Below are positions 35,425 to 46,500 of a stretch of 64,000 nucleotides of DNA, piece after piece. The translations under genes and the position numbers were made by a program. Source of the stretch: Agrostemma githago (lineage: Eukaryota; Streptophyta; Magnoliopsida; Caryophyllales; Caryophyllaceae); NCBI GenBank assembly GCA_958450325.1, contig OY288257.1, positions 9,195,873 to 9,259,872 of the forward strand. Direction: 5' to 3'. How positions within the stretch are numbered: position 1 is the first letter of the stretch; each line of letters opens with the position of its first letter. The notes under the pieces were generated by a model. That model was not told the origin of the DNA, made no database searches, and saw nothing but the letters and a program-made list of their open reading frames with translations.

Positions 35425-35892
35425 TCAATTTACTTGAGAATGTGTATTCAATTCTCTTTATGGACCCTTATTTTGTGGAAAAATAGTAAGAAAAGTATAA
35501 AAACATGTCCCCAAGTATACTCGAACCCGCAACCTCTTGAATAGAAGGTGGACCTTCTCCCACTGCAACACTGAAAGATTTTTGCAAAATTGAAGATAAC
35601 AATAGTTACTTATACCTAAACCCAAAGTAACTAGAATATCTAAACCCGCCATTGTCAATGGCGGGTCCGTGGGCTCAAACCCGCCCATAGCAATGGCGGG
35701 TTAATGGGTTTTAATTTTTTTTTTTTTGCCATTTTATAATTTTCAAGACCCGTCATTCTTAATGGCGGGTTTGGTCCGTCTTAAATCGAACCTAAGTCCG
35801 AACCTACCTCAGCCCCATTTTGATAATTAATTTTCATTCCGACCCGAAACGATAATTAATTTATTTTAGAGCATTATTTTAATAAAAAGTTC
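35425..35892 (-). repeat. Right long TIR of the MULE
   Basis: Reverse complement of the left TIR. Contains the same AACCCGCC...GGCGGGTT hairpins (35643-35770) and a tRNA-like block (about 35516-35570) whose B-box part is better preserved than in the left TIR. Confidence 0.85.
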
Positions 35893-35893
35893 C

Positions 35894-36004
35894 CTCGTTA
35901 TCTAGGGAAAACTATCTGAGCCACGAATAACTCTTTCAAAGGCAACAGGAGTAGTCTTGTTAATCGATATATCACTTGCGTGCACTGAAGATAAAGAAAT
36001 GCAC
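35894..36004 (+). repeat. Copy B of the 113-bp direct repeat flanking the MULE
   Basis: Begins CTCGTTATCTAGGGAAAAC and matches 24349-24461 in the same orientation. The MULE target duplication is the first 9 bases of this repeat unit. Confidence 0.82.
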
Positions 36005-36248
36005 TCTCATACTTCTTCGTTTGTGCTTAGTCCATGGAAATCTTGAGTAACATTTTTACGTGAATTGGATTAAACTCTAAAGTTGTGCTATTACTTCCGG
36101 AGTACAAAATCGCTGAAACAATGCAAGATACATAAAAATTAGTAAACTCGACAGAGAATATATTGCATAATCGTAACTTCCTATGCACTACGATGGAAGA
36201 GAAACGACACAATATTTATTGGCATGATCAACCTGACCTCATTCTGTA

Positions 36249-37035
36249 AGGCCCGGTTCTTTTTGGTTGAAACAAGACTGAGCTGGACTGACAGAAGCTG
36301 AACTGAGCTGAGTTAAAAGAAACTGAAACTAATAACTAATTATATAAATTATCTAATACTCCCTCCGGACACTATTTTTTGCCCCACTTCATTAAACTAC
36401 CCCTCACATATATTAAGCTAGTGGGGCGAAAAATAGTGTCCGGAGGGAGTAGTAATTTAAAAAATGAGAAAAAATATAAAAAATTATAACATTAAATAAT
36501 AATAATAATAATAATAATAAATTAATAATAATAGTAATGATAACAACAATAATAACATAGTACTCACTCCAATTCATTTGATTTTTACTTTTGTTTTTTT
36601 TAATACTTGGCAATAGAAAATGTTATGCATATATCTTTGATTACGCAATATACAAAATTTAAAATTTTCATATTTTTAAATCTTAATACAACACAAGTAA
36701 TACTCATATGATATATTGTGTGTGTGAGTTGTAAATATTTGAATGTAACATCTATTTCAAGATCTCAAAATATTATGAAGTGCATAATAATATTAATAAT
36801 TTTTATAATAACAATGATGATTAAAAAAATAGAAAATAATAATAATAACGATAATAATAACAATGACGATGATGACGACGACAACAACAATGACGATGAT
36901 AATAATAATTTGTTATTATTATTAACAATAAAAGATACAGGTAATAAAAATAAAAACAACAACAATATTATTATTATCATTATTATTATTTTTTTATGAA
37001 AAGAAACTTGCATTAATATCGAAATGCAATAATAT

Positions 37036-37080
<45 letters not shown>

Positions 37081-37134
37081 TTATTGTAATTTGTTTCGAT
37101 CTTAATGCAACTTTCGTTTCATATAAATAAATAA

Positions 37135-37183
<49 letters not shown>

Positions 37184-37212
37184 ATATTATATATTATTTA
37201 TTATTATTATTA

Positions 37213-37245
<33 letters not shown>

Positions 37246-37440
37246 GAAGTATTATTTTAGGAGCTGAAAATAGTGGAACTTGGCTGAAAATATTAGAGCT
37301 GCGCTGAGCTTATAGGAGCTGGGCTGAGCTGAGCTTATAGGAGCTGGGCTGAGCTGAGCTGATACGAGCTGGGCTGAATTGATAAAAGCTGAGTTGGTCT
37401 AAAACGGGCTGAAAATAAGCCGTAAACATGACCTTGGCTA
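36249..37440. repeat. Microsatellite-rich block bounded by GAGCTG repeats
   Basis: The left part (36249-36320) and right part (37258-37410) are built on GAGCTG and ACTGAACTGA words. Between them are a Stowaway MITE and long, impure ATT, AAT, GAC and GAT arrays (36480-37250). The left edge GGCCCGGTTCTTTTTGG resembles the ends of the repeats at 39826 and 40729, so this may be a swollen member of that family. ORFs here are repeat artefacts. Confidence 0.6.
36359..36449. mobile_element. Stowaway MITE (91 bp)
   Basis: TA-flanked; CTCCCTCCGGACACTATTTT at the left and the complementary AAAATAGTGTCCGGAGGGAG at the right form a long hairpin. Confidence 0.92.
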
Positions 37441-37479
37441 ATTTGTGTTTTTTTACTGTTCCTCCAAAGCTCTTACACC

Positions 37480-38231
37480 TAGGGGTGAGCAAAACCGGAT
37501 ATCCGATCCGGTTTTGCAAACCGTATCGGATATCCGGTTTTAAAAACTTAAAATTTTGCGATCCGTATCCGATCCGATTTTTTTCGGATATCCGGTTTCC
37601 GGATATCCAGTTTTTTCGGATATCCGGTATCCGGTTTTATATTTTTTTTCAATTTTTCTTTTTTTTAAAACAATTTTTCATTTTTAATTAAGACTAGTTA
37701 ATTGTTTTTAAGCAACGTTACGTTTTATATAAATTGATATAACAAAAATACATAAAAAAAACCTAAAAAAAATGATATATATGATTTGCGGTACCATTGT
37801 TCCAAAAAAATATGACGTTTCATTACCTAAAATCATAAATTCACTAATAGTTTTGTTTTTTTACCTTTGAGAATAATTGGTAAGTTTTGAATTCTTTATT
37901 GTATAATGCATATTAGAATTATATTTTTCATACTCCCTCTGGTTTTATATGATTGCCCCATTTACCTAATATATGTGAGGAGTATTATATTGAAACGGGG
38001 CAAACATATAAAACCGGAGGGAGTATTTTTTATTGTTTTTAAAAAACCGGATCGGAAACCGGATATCCGGTTTCAATTTTCCCCGATACGTATCCGCTAC
38101 GGTTTTAAGGAAAACCGTATCGTATATACAGTTATTCGTATCGGATATCCGAAAATTCGTATAATTGAAAGCATATATCGTATCGTATAAATATAATAAA
38201 ACCGTATCGTATATTTTTTTGCTCACCCCTA
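37480..38231. mobile_element. hAT-like non-autonomous transposon (752 bp)
   Basis: TIRs TAGGGGTGAGCAAAA and its complement, with an 8-bp target duplication CTTACACC / CTTACATC (one mismatch). The interior is dense in GGATATCCGG-type words near both ends. A Stowaway MITE (37933-38023) is nested inside. Confidence 0.82.
37933..38023. mobile_element. Stowaway MITE nested in the hAT-like element
   Basis: TA-flanked, CTCCCTCTGGTTTTATATG at the left pairs with CATATAAAACCGGAGGGAG at the right. Confidence 0.9.
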
Positions 38232-38341
38232 CTTACATCTGTCATTTTCGTTTCCATCTCGTTAGATGATTAAAAAGTAAACTATCCGTCTGATTAAATT
38301 CCCGCCATCTTCTGACCCTTGACATTCAAAACCTAGAGAAA

Positions 38342-39451
38342 ATGGAAACACAAATTGACAGATTCTCCCGCCGTCATCGGCGACGCCGTTCCAGTTTCGC
38401 CTTCCGTTTCTTTCAATTTGTCGCCATTGATTGCTTTCCAGGTGTTTGTTTTAACCCTAATTCCTAATTCATTGCTATTTCTATGATCAATTTCAATTAT
38501 ATGTTGTATGATCTTGTTAATCATAACGATATAATGATATAATTGAATTATGTGGATACTTACTGAATTCATGTGATAATTCATCAAGATTTCAATTGAT
38601 CTGGGTTACATAATTGATCGGTCCAAGGTTTATGGAAATCACCCAACGATTGATGTCCAATCCCGAATGTTTTCATCCGCCTTGTTTAAGTATAATTATG
38701 CTGTTTCGTGTGATTTAATTTCGTATTAGTTTCGTGTTTTTCTGATGTATATCATTCTTCTTCTGCTGATATTACCGATGTGAAGCTAAGGGAAGATGAT
38801 CACCTCGAATATGGAGGCAGGATGCAAGATAATTAGGCCTTTTTCCCCAAAGGTCCGGCCGCTACTTCGTGATTGTATAATTGTATTGAAGCAAACACGT
38901 TCGTCTGCTTCGACCTAATTCTGCGTTCTTATTACTAATCATAGACCCAAAACTTGTTGTAAGCTTCTACCTTCAAATAAGTGCTTGTATTGGATTATGA
39001 CGGGTCAATTAACATATCCGACAAGTCTCTTGTCATTCTTTTGCCGTCATGTAAGGCACTGACCTGAAAATCTGAGTGTCTAAGCAAGATAGTACGGAGT
39101 ATAAGATAGGTTAATCATGTGTCTTGGTGGATGTGGCTGTGTTTCGAAAGGTCTTACTCATGTATTCATTTTAGCCATTGGATGTATAGTTCGATATCTC
39201 TGTCATGAAACTCATCACTGTCGTGCACAAATCATGACTCAAGAATCAGGACCCCGGTTTGTTGAATGAACCGAAAGATAGAACTTTGGCATGATTTGAT
39301 TTAAAAGCCTCTGCAGTCTCTTAATAAAGCCTCATATAAATATCTTGCATAACCTTACTTTGATCACCGTTTGTAGGTGCAGAAATGTCTATGGAAGCAT
39401 TCTCATTCGATTTACTTGGTCCCAACACCATCTTTTGTCTTGGTATTTTCG
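38342..39451 (+). other. Pair of exon-like segments, possible gene fragment
   Basis: Segment 38342-38441 starts at an ATG and ends at CCAG|GTGTTT. Segment 39377-39451 follows TTTGTAG and ends at TTCG|GTAAGT. Spliced, two frames stay open across the junction. The ATG frame gives an arginine-rich start and ...SFDLLGPNTIFCLGIFG. The other frame gives NLSPLIAFQ joined to VQKCLWKHSHSIYLVPTP but lacks an ATG. I recognise neither product and found no convincing later exon. It could be the start of a broken or non-coding transcript. Confidence 0.25.
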
Positions 39452-39825
39452 GTAAGTTCACTTGTACACAACACGACACATTTTGGTTATCTATCAACTA
39501 ATCAAAGATTAAGATAATACAGAGTGTTACACTAGCAACAGTAATGAAAAAGACAACACCCGATCATTCTATTAGGATGTCTATACATGTAGTAGTAGCT
39601 TTACACCCTCGTCTAGTATCGACTGATCCAAGAGCTTGTACGTATGGGTTGTATCCATTTAAGCTCTGAGGTTTTCCGATGAGCTAAGATATCCGTTAAA
39701 TTCATAAGGGTGAATTTGTGATACTCATGACTTTAGTTTGAATCATGTCATAAACATATATTTAACATGTTTGCACCAAAAAATATTCAAAGATTTCTTA
39801 TACATGTTGTCATCTTCCAGTATTA

Positions 39826-39959
39826 AGGCCATGTTCTTTTGGACTGAAACTGACTGAACTTAATTTAACTGAAACGGACTGAAATATAGAAATAAAATAT
39901 GCCTCTGGAGCTGAAATGACTGAATTGAAACTGACCGAATATAAGTCCAAACGAACATA
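39826..39959. mobile_element. Small repeat with GTTCTTTTGG ends (copy 1)
   Basis: Starts near GGCCATGTTCTTTTGGACTG and ends AGTCCAAACGAAC. The interior is built from CTGAAACTGACTGAACTTAA words. A close copy lies at 40729-40874. Probably a MITE; target duplication not resolved. Confidence 0.6.
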
Positions 39960-40313
39960 AGATCCCGGCTTTGAATGTAGGTTTATGGATAGATACAACA
40001 ATATCTATCAAACCTGAGCCTATACGAACTGCAAGTTGATATAACTCCATTGAGTGAAATTATGACATGGGAAGGCTAGGAGCATACCTGCATCGTCATT
40101 TGTCACCGTCAAAATGTAAGTTGTTGATTTGCTAATTTTGTTGTATTATCCTCATATGATGCTGCTCGTGTCCTAGCTCTGCGCAAATCTGTTTTGAGAT
40201 TCCCATCATGGGATTCTGTTCTGCACCTTTTAGTTTTGTTTCTTAGATTTTGATGTGCTTGCCGCTTCCGATGAGGAAAGGACCATTTCACTAATTACTC
40301 CGTAATTAGTTGG

Positions 40314-40485
40314 TCTCCCTTGTGACAGAGTTGTCCGTCACTTCGTTACAACATGTCAAACACTACCTATTTGTATAGAAAATATAAAACACTGATTTTG
40401 TAGTGTTTTGTCTTTTTTTATGCAAATAGGTAGCATTTCACCCGTTATAATAAGTGACGGATAACTCCGTTAGTTACAGTAGCAG
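40314..40485. mobile_element. Foldback MITE, GTGACGG family
   Basis: ACACTACCTATTTGTATA pairs with TGCAAATAGGTAGCATT, and outer GTGACAGAGTTGTCCGTCAC pairs with AAGTGACGGATAACTCCG. Same family as 13966-14118. A TACTCCGTA lies just upstream at 40296. Confidence 0.6.
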
Positions 40486-40728
40486 TCAGCAGGGAGTAAT
40501 TTTTGTATTTCAGTTTATTTGCCGTACCACCAGATCCTGATATTCGTTTGGGTGACATTCGATAGTTGGATAGTTTATTCTGAAGGGTAGTGAAATGGAC
40601 AGGGGACACCCCATGGTTGCTATCCTAGCTGCTACTCATAAGTTATCCTTTTACAATTTGTTTGCATTAGGTTAATTGTTTCTAAGGGATAATGGTGAAT
40701 AGAGGACAAAGATGATATGGTAAAAGAC

Positions 40729-40874
40729 TAAGGTCCCGTTCTTTTAGACTGAAACTGACTGAACTTAATTTAACTGAAACGGACTGAAATATAGAAACAA
40801 AATATGCTTCTGGAGCTGAAATAAACTGAACTGAACTGAAACTGACTGAATATAATCCAAAAGAACAGGGTATA
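40729..40874. mobile_element. Small repeat with GTTCTTTTGG ends (copy 2)
   Basis: Nearly the same as 39826-39959 over ACTGAACTTAATTTAACTG and ACGGACTGAAATATAGAAA. Ends in TCCAAAAGAACAGGG, complementary to the CCCGTTCTTTT start. Confidence 0.65.
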
Positions 40875-41352
40875 ATAGTTTTGGGTAAGAGTTTCACCAT
40901 GATTACATACTTACAGTTCATAATTGAATTGAATGAGTTTAAAGTGAACTAAATTGAATGGAGTTGAACCGAAGTAATTGAACTCCTGAATAATTAGTTC
41001 GAAAGAATATGACCTAATTATTAATTTAAAAGATAGAGAGCACTATGAAAAACTAATGATGAAGGCTAATGAGAAAACGAATCCATATTAGTACTTCCTT
41101 TTTTCCTAATTTGGATTGTGTAATACACGTTTCATTGACTCGGTTCTTCTTCATTTATATAGATTTCTTTTTATCTAAAATGTAATTTTTTAAAAGATAT
41201 TTTTATAATAAATGTAAATATTTTAGTCATAATATAATTTCCCGTATTAAGTACTCCGTAGTATTTATCTATGGTTAAACATTAACCATAGAGGAAATAG
41301 AGGAATTAGTTTAATTTGTCCAATTATTTAAAGGATAAATGATTAACATTAA

Positions 41353-41653
41353 GGACTCGCTTGGGATGGGGTAATTATTCCGGGGATAATAGAGCAAAAA
41401 TGAACTAAAAAATGACGGGAAGTGGTGATGATGCTAAGCGAAAATGGAGAAAAGTAAGAAAATCTAGCTTATTTGGGGAATTATTACTCCCCTCTCCCCC
41501 CAAGTAATGCATTACCCCCAAATCGGGGTAATTATTCCCCTTCATATCCATTTTACACCATAAAATATCACAACCAAGCAACAAGCTCATCTATTTCTAG
41601 TTCATTTTTGCTCCATTATCCCCGGAATAATTACCCCCATCCCAAACGAATCC
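41353..41653. mobile_element. Tourist-like MITE (301 bp)
   Basis: TIRs of about 55 bp starting GGACTCGCTTGGGATGGGG, with TAA on both sides (41350-41352, 41654-41656). TAA duplication is the PIF/Harbinger (Tourist) pattern. No coding capacity. Confidence 0.87.
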
Positions 41654-42881
41654 TAACTCTTAATTTTTTTCAAAAAAAATATACTACTTCGTACACAATT
41701 GAATGTATAATAGGGAATATTAGTAGCGTAAAATATTTTTGTAAGATAAAGGCGAGTAATTTTATCATGTGTGAGAATGTGAGTTTAACTTAGACTCTTG
41801 GAATAGTAGAGTGGGGTTTTCTGGTGAATGCATAATAAGTGCATTGTATTATGCATGTGGTGAAAAGTGGACAAAGATGGCGACAGGACGAGAACTCCAA
41901 ACAAAGAGTACTTTTCATCACCTTGCCCGAGTTCCCACAAAGTATAGGCAAATTCGTATTTATGACGGAACTATCCATCATAAATGTTACTCCGTATGAG
42001 TTAAATAATATTCATTTGGTTGAATAAGATAGTCATGTGCTATCCACTAGCCTTGTCTTTTCTAGTCAAATGGTAATATTTGATCCACTAGATTAAGATA
42101 ATGTACTAAGTTGATCATGAATTACTTCGTCTGGTGTAGGACATGTGACATTTAATACTCCATCTTTCATAGTTCTCCACTACTACATTTCGTCGTCGAC
42201 ATTTCAGTCACGTCGTCGGCGCTTTATACGTGAATTTACTCTTTTACCCTTCCTCTAATTATGATTATTGATATTAATTAAGTTTGTTAATTAATGTAAT
42301 TAATATTTCCGAGTAAATTAAAATTACGTTTTTTGTACTCTTGAACGGTTTTTGAGGCACGTGTCTCAACGTAACTCTTTTACCCTTATGTAATATATTC
42401 TAATGAATTTAATTAAGTTTCTTAACTAACGTAACAAATATATTCCCGACTAATTTGAAATGTCGGTTTTTGGACTATTGAACGGTCTCCGAGACACGTG
42501 TCTCAATGTATCCCGGGAATATGTTTAGGAAATTTATATTTCGCAGAAATCGATCCCACCATCAGCCAAATCGATACCAAAATCGAATATAGAGAACAAT
42601 AACTACTCAATTAGGGTATATATCACACACAAATTAGCTATGGAGAACCTAAACTATCAATCTAATATTAATTATAATCGAAATGGGGCTCGATTTTTCG
42701 CGAACTGGGTCTGGAAATAGACCTAGACGCATGAATTTTCGCGTCTAAGGGACCCCCCCAGACGCGAATTTCCATGCGTCTAGGGGACCCCCCAGATGCA
42801 TGAATTTCGCGTCCAGGGGACCCCCCAGACGCGAATTTCCGGCGTCCAACAGGCCCAGATGCAAAATTTCAAAAAATTGTA

Positions 42882-42940
42882 CTCCCTCCGTTTCTATGAT
42901 TTCTTCCACCTTAAAAGTGGTATCAAAGAAACAGAGGGAG
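42882..42940. mobile_element. Very short Stowaway MITE (59 bp)
   Basis: TA-flanked, CTCCCTCCGTTTCT at the left pairs with AGAAACAGAGGGAG at the right. Confidence 0.85.
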
Positions 42941-42949
42941 TAATTACCA

Positions 42950-43005
42950 AGGCTCGAACCCACAACCTCTCGAACACAAATGAAACTCTTTACCACTAAA
43001 CCAAC
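42950..43005 (-). repeat. tRNA-like block with A and B boxes
   Basis: On the minus strand TGGTTTAGTGG (A box) is followed about 40 bases later by GGTTCGAGCC (B box), the RNA polymerase III internal promoter layout. It lacks a full cloverleaf, so it is a tRNA-derived relic rather than a tRNA gene. Confidence 0.6.
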
Positions 43006-43598
43006 TGAACATTATTAATAAACCTTACTAAAATATTATCTATATTTGATTCTAAAACTCCCTAAAATCGCCTATTAATACAATTTTAATATTATTAATA
43101 ATATTAGTATTGTTGTGGGTGGGGAGGATATATAATATAACATAATCCGTAACATAATAAAATGACGGTTTTCAAAAAAAAAACCGTTTTATTATCGAGT
43201 TTCATTAACATGATTAAACTTTTTAATTTCATTAACAAAGTTAGTGAATGTAATTAGGGAAGGACGTTGTTGTCTTTTCACATTAAAAAAACCGCCGACA
43301 ACCTAATTTCTAGAAAAGTCGGGTTTCTCTAAAGAAAAGACGCTTTTTTTTAAGTGAGAGAAAATAAAATTAAATATGGTGAGTGGAGTTTGAGTGGATA
43401 TATAATAAGGACAAGATAATAACGGAACGGTTTGAAAAATTAAAAATCGCTTCATTAACGAGTTTCAATAACTAATCTAACTTCTAAAATTACATAACAT
43501 TAGTTAAGTAATCTAAAAAAGTCAAGGGCAGGATCGTCTTTCAGCATTAAAAAGCGCCGACGACGTGGCTGAAATGCCGACGACGAAAAACAGCACTC

Positions 43599-46500
43599 AC
43601 TTACAATTGAAAATTTGTATGTATATCGAATACATTTAGGCATTATTTATTTAAATTTGTAAAAGCACACCCAATGACAAGTTAATGTGGAATACGAGTA
43701 TTATTTTAGCATCGTGTTACAATTATTTTTCTGTTTTAATATATTGAAGATCAAAACTTTTGAAATTTTGACATCTAACAGTAAATTAAAAAATACGTTA
43801 TGATTGGATGTTATACAATATTTAGGGGTATTTTTCTTCAACAATTGGCTTAAGAATTACTCCATATTCAGTCCTACACTCATACAATCGTACTTGAAGC
43901 TTGCATGTGTTTTCAATTTTAAGGTTGTAACATGGAAGTGCTCAAGTCAATTTTATGTTTTAACCTACTGTTACGTCACTAGGTGACCTAAGAAAAATCA
44001 TGTTGCCCTTACGTGTACAGCATATTATTTTTTTATTGTTGTACTGAGTAATTTATTAGGAAAGGATAATTTAATATCCATTGGCCATCTTCCAACTGTA
44101 GGAGAGTTATGTTCTGCTCTTAGTTTCAAATTGGTGCTGTAGTGCTGTTTGATTGGCTAGATTTTGTAGGGCAATTGAATGCTCTTCAAAATCCATGAAA
44201 GTTGCCCATCACCTGAATATACAGCTTGCTTCTATACAGTGTACACACAACCCAGATATATATCACCTGAAATACTGTTTCTTCTTCTTTACCTAGTTTG
44301 GAGATAGATGATTTCTGTAGACAATTCATTTTAAAATACTGTAACTTAAACTATACGGAGTATATGCCCTTTTCCTTAAAAAGAAATTATCTATTAACTC
44401 AACTAATGACTTCCAAGATGGTACGGAGTAATATTCTTTTACAAATAGGCCCGTGTTTCTAGTAAGAGTTAAGATTACGTATGTGTCTTAAGAATAATAT
44501 GTGTCAATTAGGCCTCCATTCGAATAAAACAAACTTTACATCCTAGTTGGTTTGTGTTTTACTCCGTAACTCTTAAGTTTAAGATTGACGTACCCATCTT
44601 AAAAGAAGAATATGTGTTCTATGGTAAGGCAACTACGGATCGGAGTAGTTGGTTTCATAGCTCTTGTAATCTTGTTAGTTTGGTAGTCATAAGTTAATTT
44701 GGATCCTTCCGTTACTTTCCCTCTCCATTACCTTTCAACGGGATAAATATTATTCCTAAACAATCTAACGGTCCTAGCATTAAGTAATGAAGTATTAAAG
44801 ATCTGTTAGAGGTAATGGACTATCCATTACTTTTGAGGTAATGGAGAGGATCCTAACCCGTCATAAGGATGGTAAGGATCCAGGGAGTTGCTCTAGTTTT
44901 GATCGATGAAGGCAGTTGACGGAAGTATAATCAATAATGTATTGAGTTCTTACCCCCATGAAGGGTAAAGTTGGGTGATGTAGGCATAATATTTTGGAGG
45001 TATTGGAATGAATGATGTAGATAGTTGTAAATTTGTAAACTGTAATAATGGGTATGCGCCAATGGCATTACTATTGAATGATGTTGAAGGCCAAGGCTTT
45101 AAAGAGGTGGACCTTTGTTGTTATTGCTCAACAGCAGTAGCTTCCAATGTCGCTTTTAATACCCCCCACTCCCCTCCAGTAGGCACTAGGCAGTAGACAG
45201 TAGTTAATACTTACTTATGAAACCCTGCCTCGTATGATGAATACAGTTGGCGAGAAAAGGCAAACACAACAAGTTTCACAACTACAATCCAACAATGCAC
45301 CAATTGCGTAAGCTGCTGCTGCACCCATCAAGGTCCTTTCTCTTTTCTTGAGGCCCCTCTTATATGACTATCTACTCTATATGAGTATATGCACCTCACA
45401 ACTCACAAGTAGACCTCCCAAATAGGTCATCCATGCCGGGTCTCTAACAATCGGGTGTTTCGAGTCTTTTTTTTAGGGATATCGGTTGGGGAGATAACCA
45501 TTTGGGTCGAGTCAAGTTAGCTTCGTCCAATTTTGGGTATATGAGTCAAGTCTGTTTTGATGGGTATACAGTCACAGGCAATTTGTTGGTAGGTTTAAGC
45601 CTGGCTCAGTTGCGGCCTGCGGGTGCATCAGTTGGAGAACTTGATACACTTCTGATTTCACTAGGGAGAGACAAATAAGAGACTTAGGATATACGGAATA
45701 CAATATATCGTTGTTCTGTTTGTGTACTAAAGACTTGCTAAGTTACTAGTGTTGACGTACATATACAAGGTGTTAAGGGTAAAGATTACGGAGTATGATT
45801 TTATGAAGCCGACCGTGGATCCTTGTCCTCATTAGTATACAAATTCTTTTATTAAAACATGATTATATCTGAAGATAACATACAACATGCGACAACGTAA
45901 CGTAGATGGTTGGTTCGTCAGCTAAAGTGTTTGTAATTTTCTTCCTTCTTCATATGTGTTCATGATTTCTATGTTGGTCGCAATCTGTAGCATTTATGCG
46001 AGGTCCTATTGTTTGTTGCTTCAGTCTCATTTGTCTATATCTTCTCTGGGACCATATTCAACTTAACTCACAAGATTATTGATATTTTGTGTTTGTATTC
46101 TTATGTTTTTACCTTCACAATATGATACTATTGGTACATAAGCTCATCCTAGTACGGAGTATTTCTTTTAATCATTGGCATATACTTCGTGAATGTTATA
46201 ATGACAAGTTCACATGACTGATAATTTTTTTCTTATTTTAACGTAGAATGAATTGTGAAAATGTTTTATGGAAAAAAAAATTAATTTTACTCAAACACCA
46301 CGAATTGTCTAAGGAAACATAGTACTCACTCCATCCACTTTTAATCTTCCTACTTTCAGATTGTTCATTTTAAACTTCATACTCACTATATTTTCTCTTT
46401 TGATGGATTTTTGTGGTCAATTTCATATTCGACACCACATCTCTCAACTTTCATTTTTCACCACATACTCTATGTATTTTGTACTACCAAGCTTTCCTCG

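Larger units (their letters stand above)
24470..35892. mobile_element. Mutator-like element with TIRs of nearly 0.5 kb, interrupted by a Helitron
   Basis: Ends are GAACTTTTTATTAAAATAAT and its complement. A perfect 9-bp target duplication CCTCGTTAT flanks it (24461-24469 and 35893-35901). The inverted repeats extend about 24470-24955 and 35425-35892 with scattered differences. Nine-base duplication and long TIRs are the Mutator pattern. Removing the nested Helitron leaves about 1.3 kb with no transposase gene, so the host element is non-autonomous. Confidence 0.88.
42178..43598. mobile_element. MULE-like non-autonomous element, short relative of the 59988 element
   Basis: Left end CACTACTACATTTCGTCGTC; an inverted match to the inner 38 bp of this end (TTTCGTCG...GGCGCTTT) finishes near 43590. 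The first 360 bp are nearly identical to 59988-60345. Inside are GACGCG repeats (42727-42860), a Stowaway MITE and a tRNA-like block. No gene. I could not find a clean target duplication, so the MULE label rests on the transposase-like gene in the longer relative. Confidence 0.65.

Noticed and set aside
36718..37013. Asparagine/isoleucine-rich ORFs on both strands
   Set aside because: Artefacts of impure trinucleotide arrays.
42178..42200. CACTA (En/Spm) assignment from the CACTA-like left end
   Set aside because: The right end does not finish in TAGTG, no 3-bp duplication was found, and the longer relative carries a FAR1/MULE-type gene.
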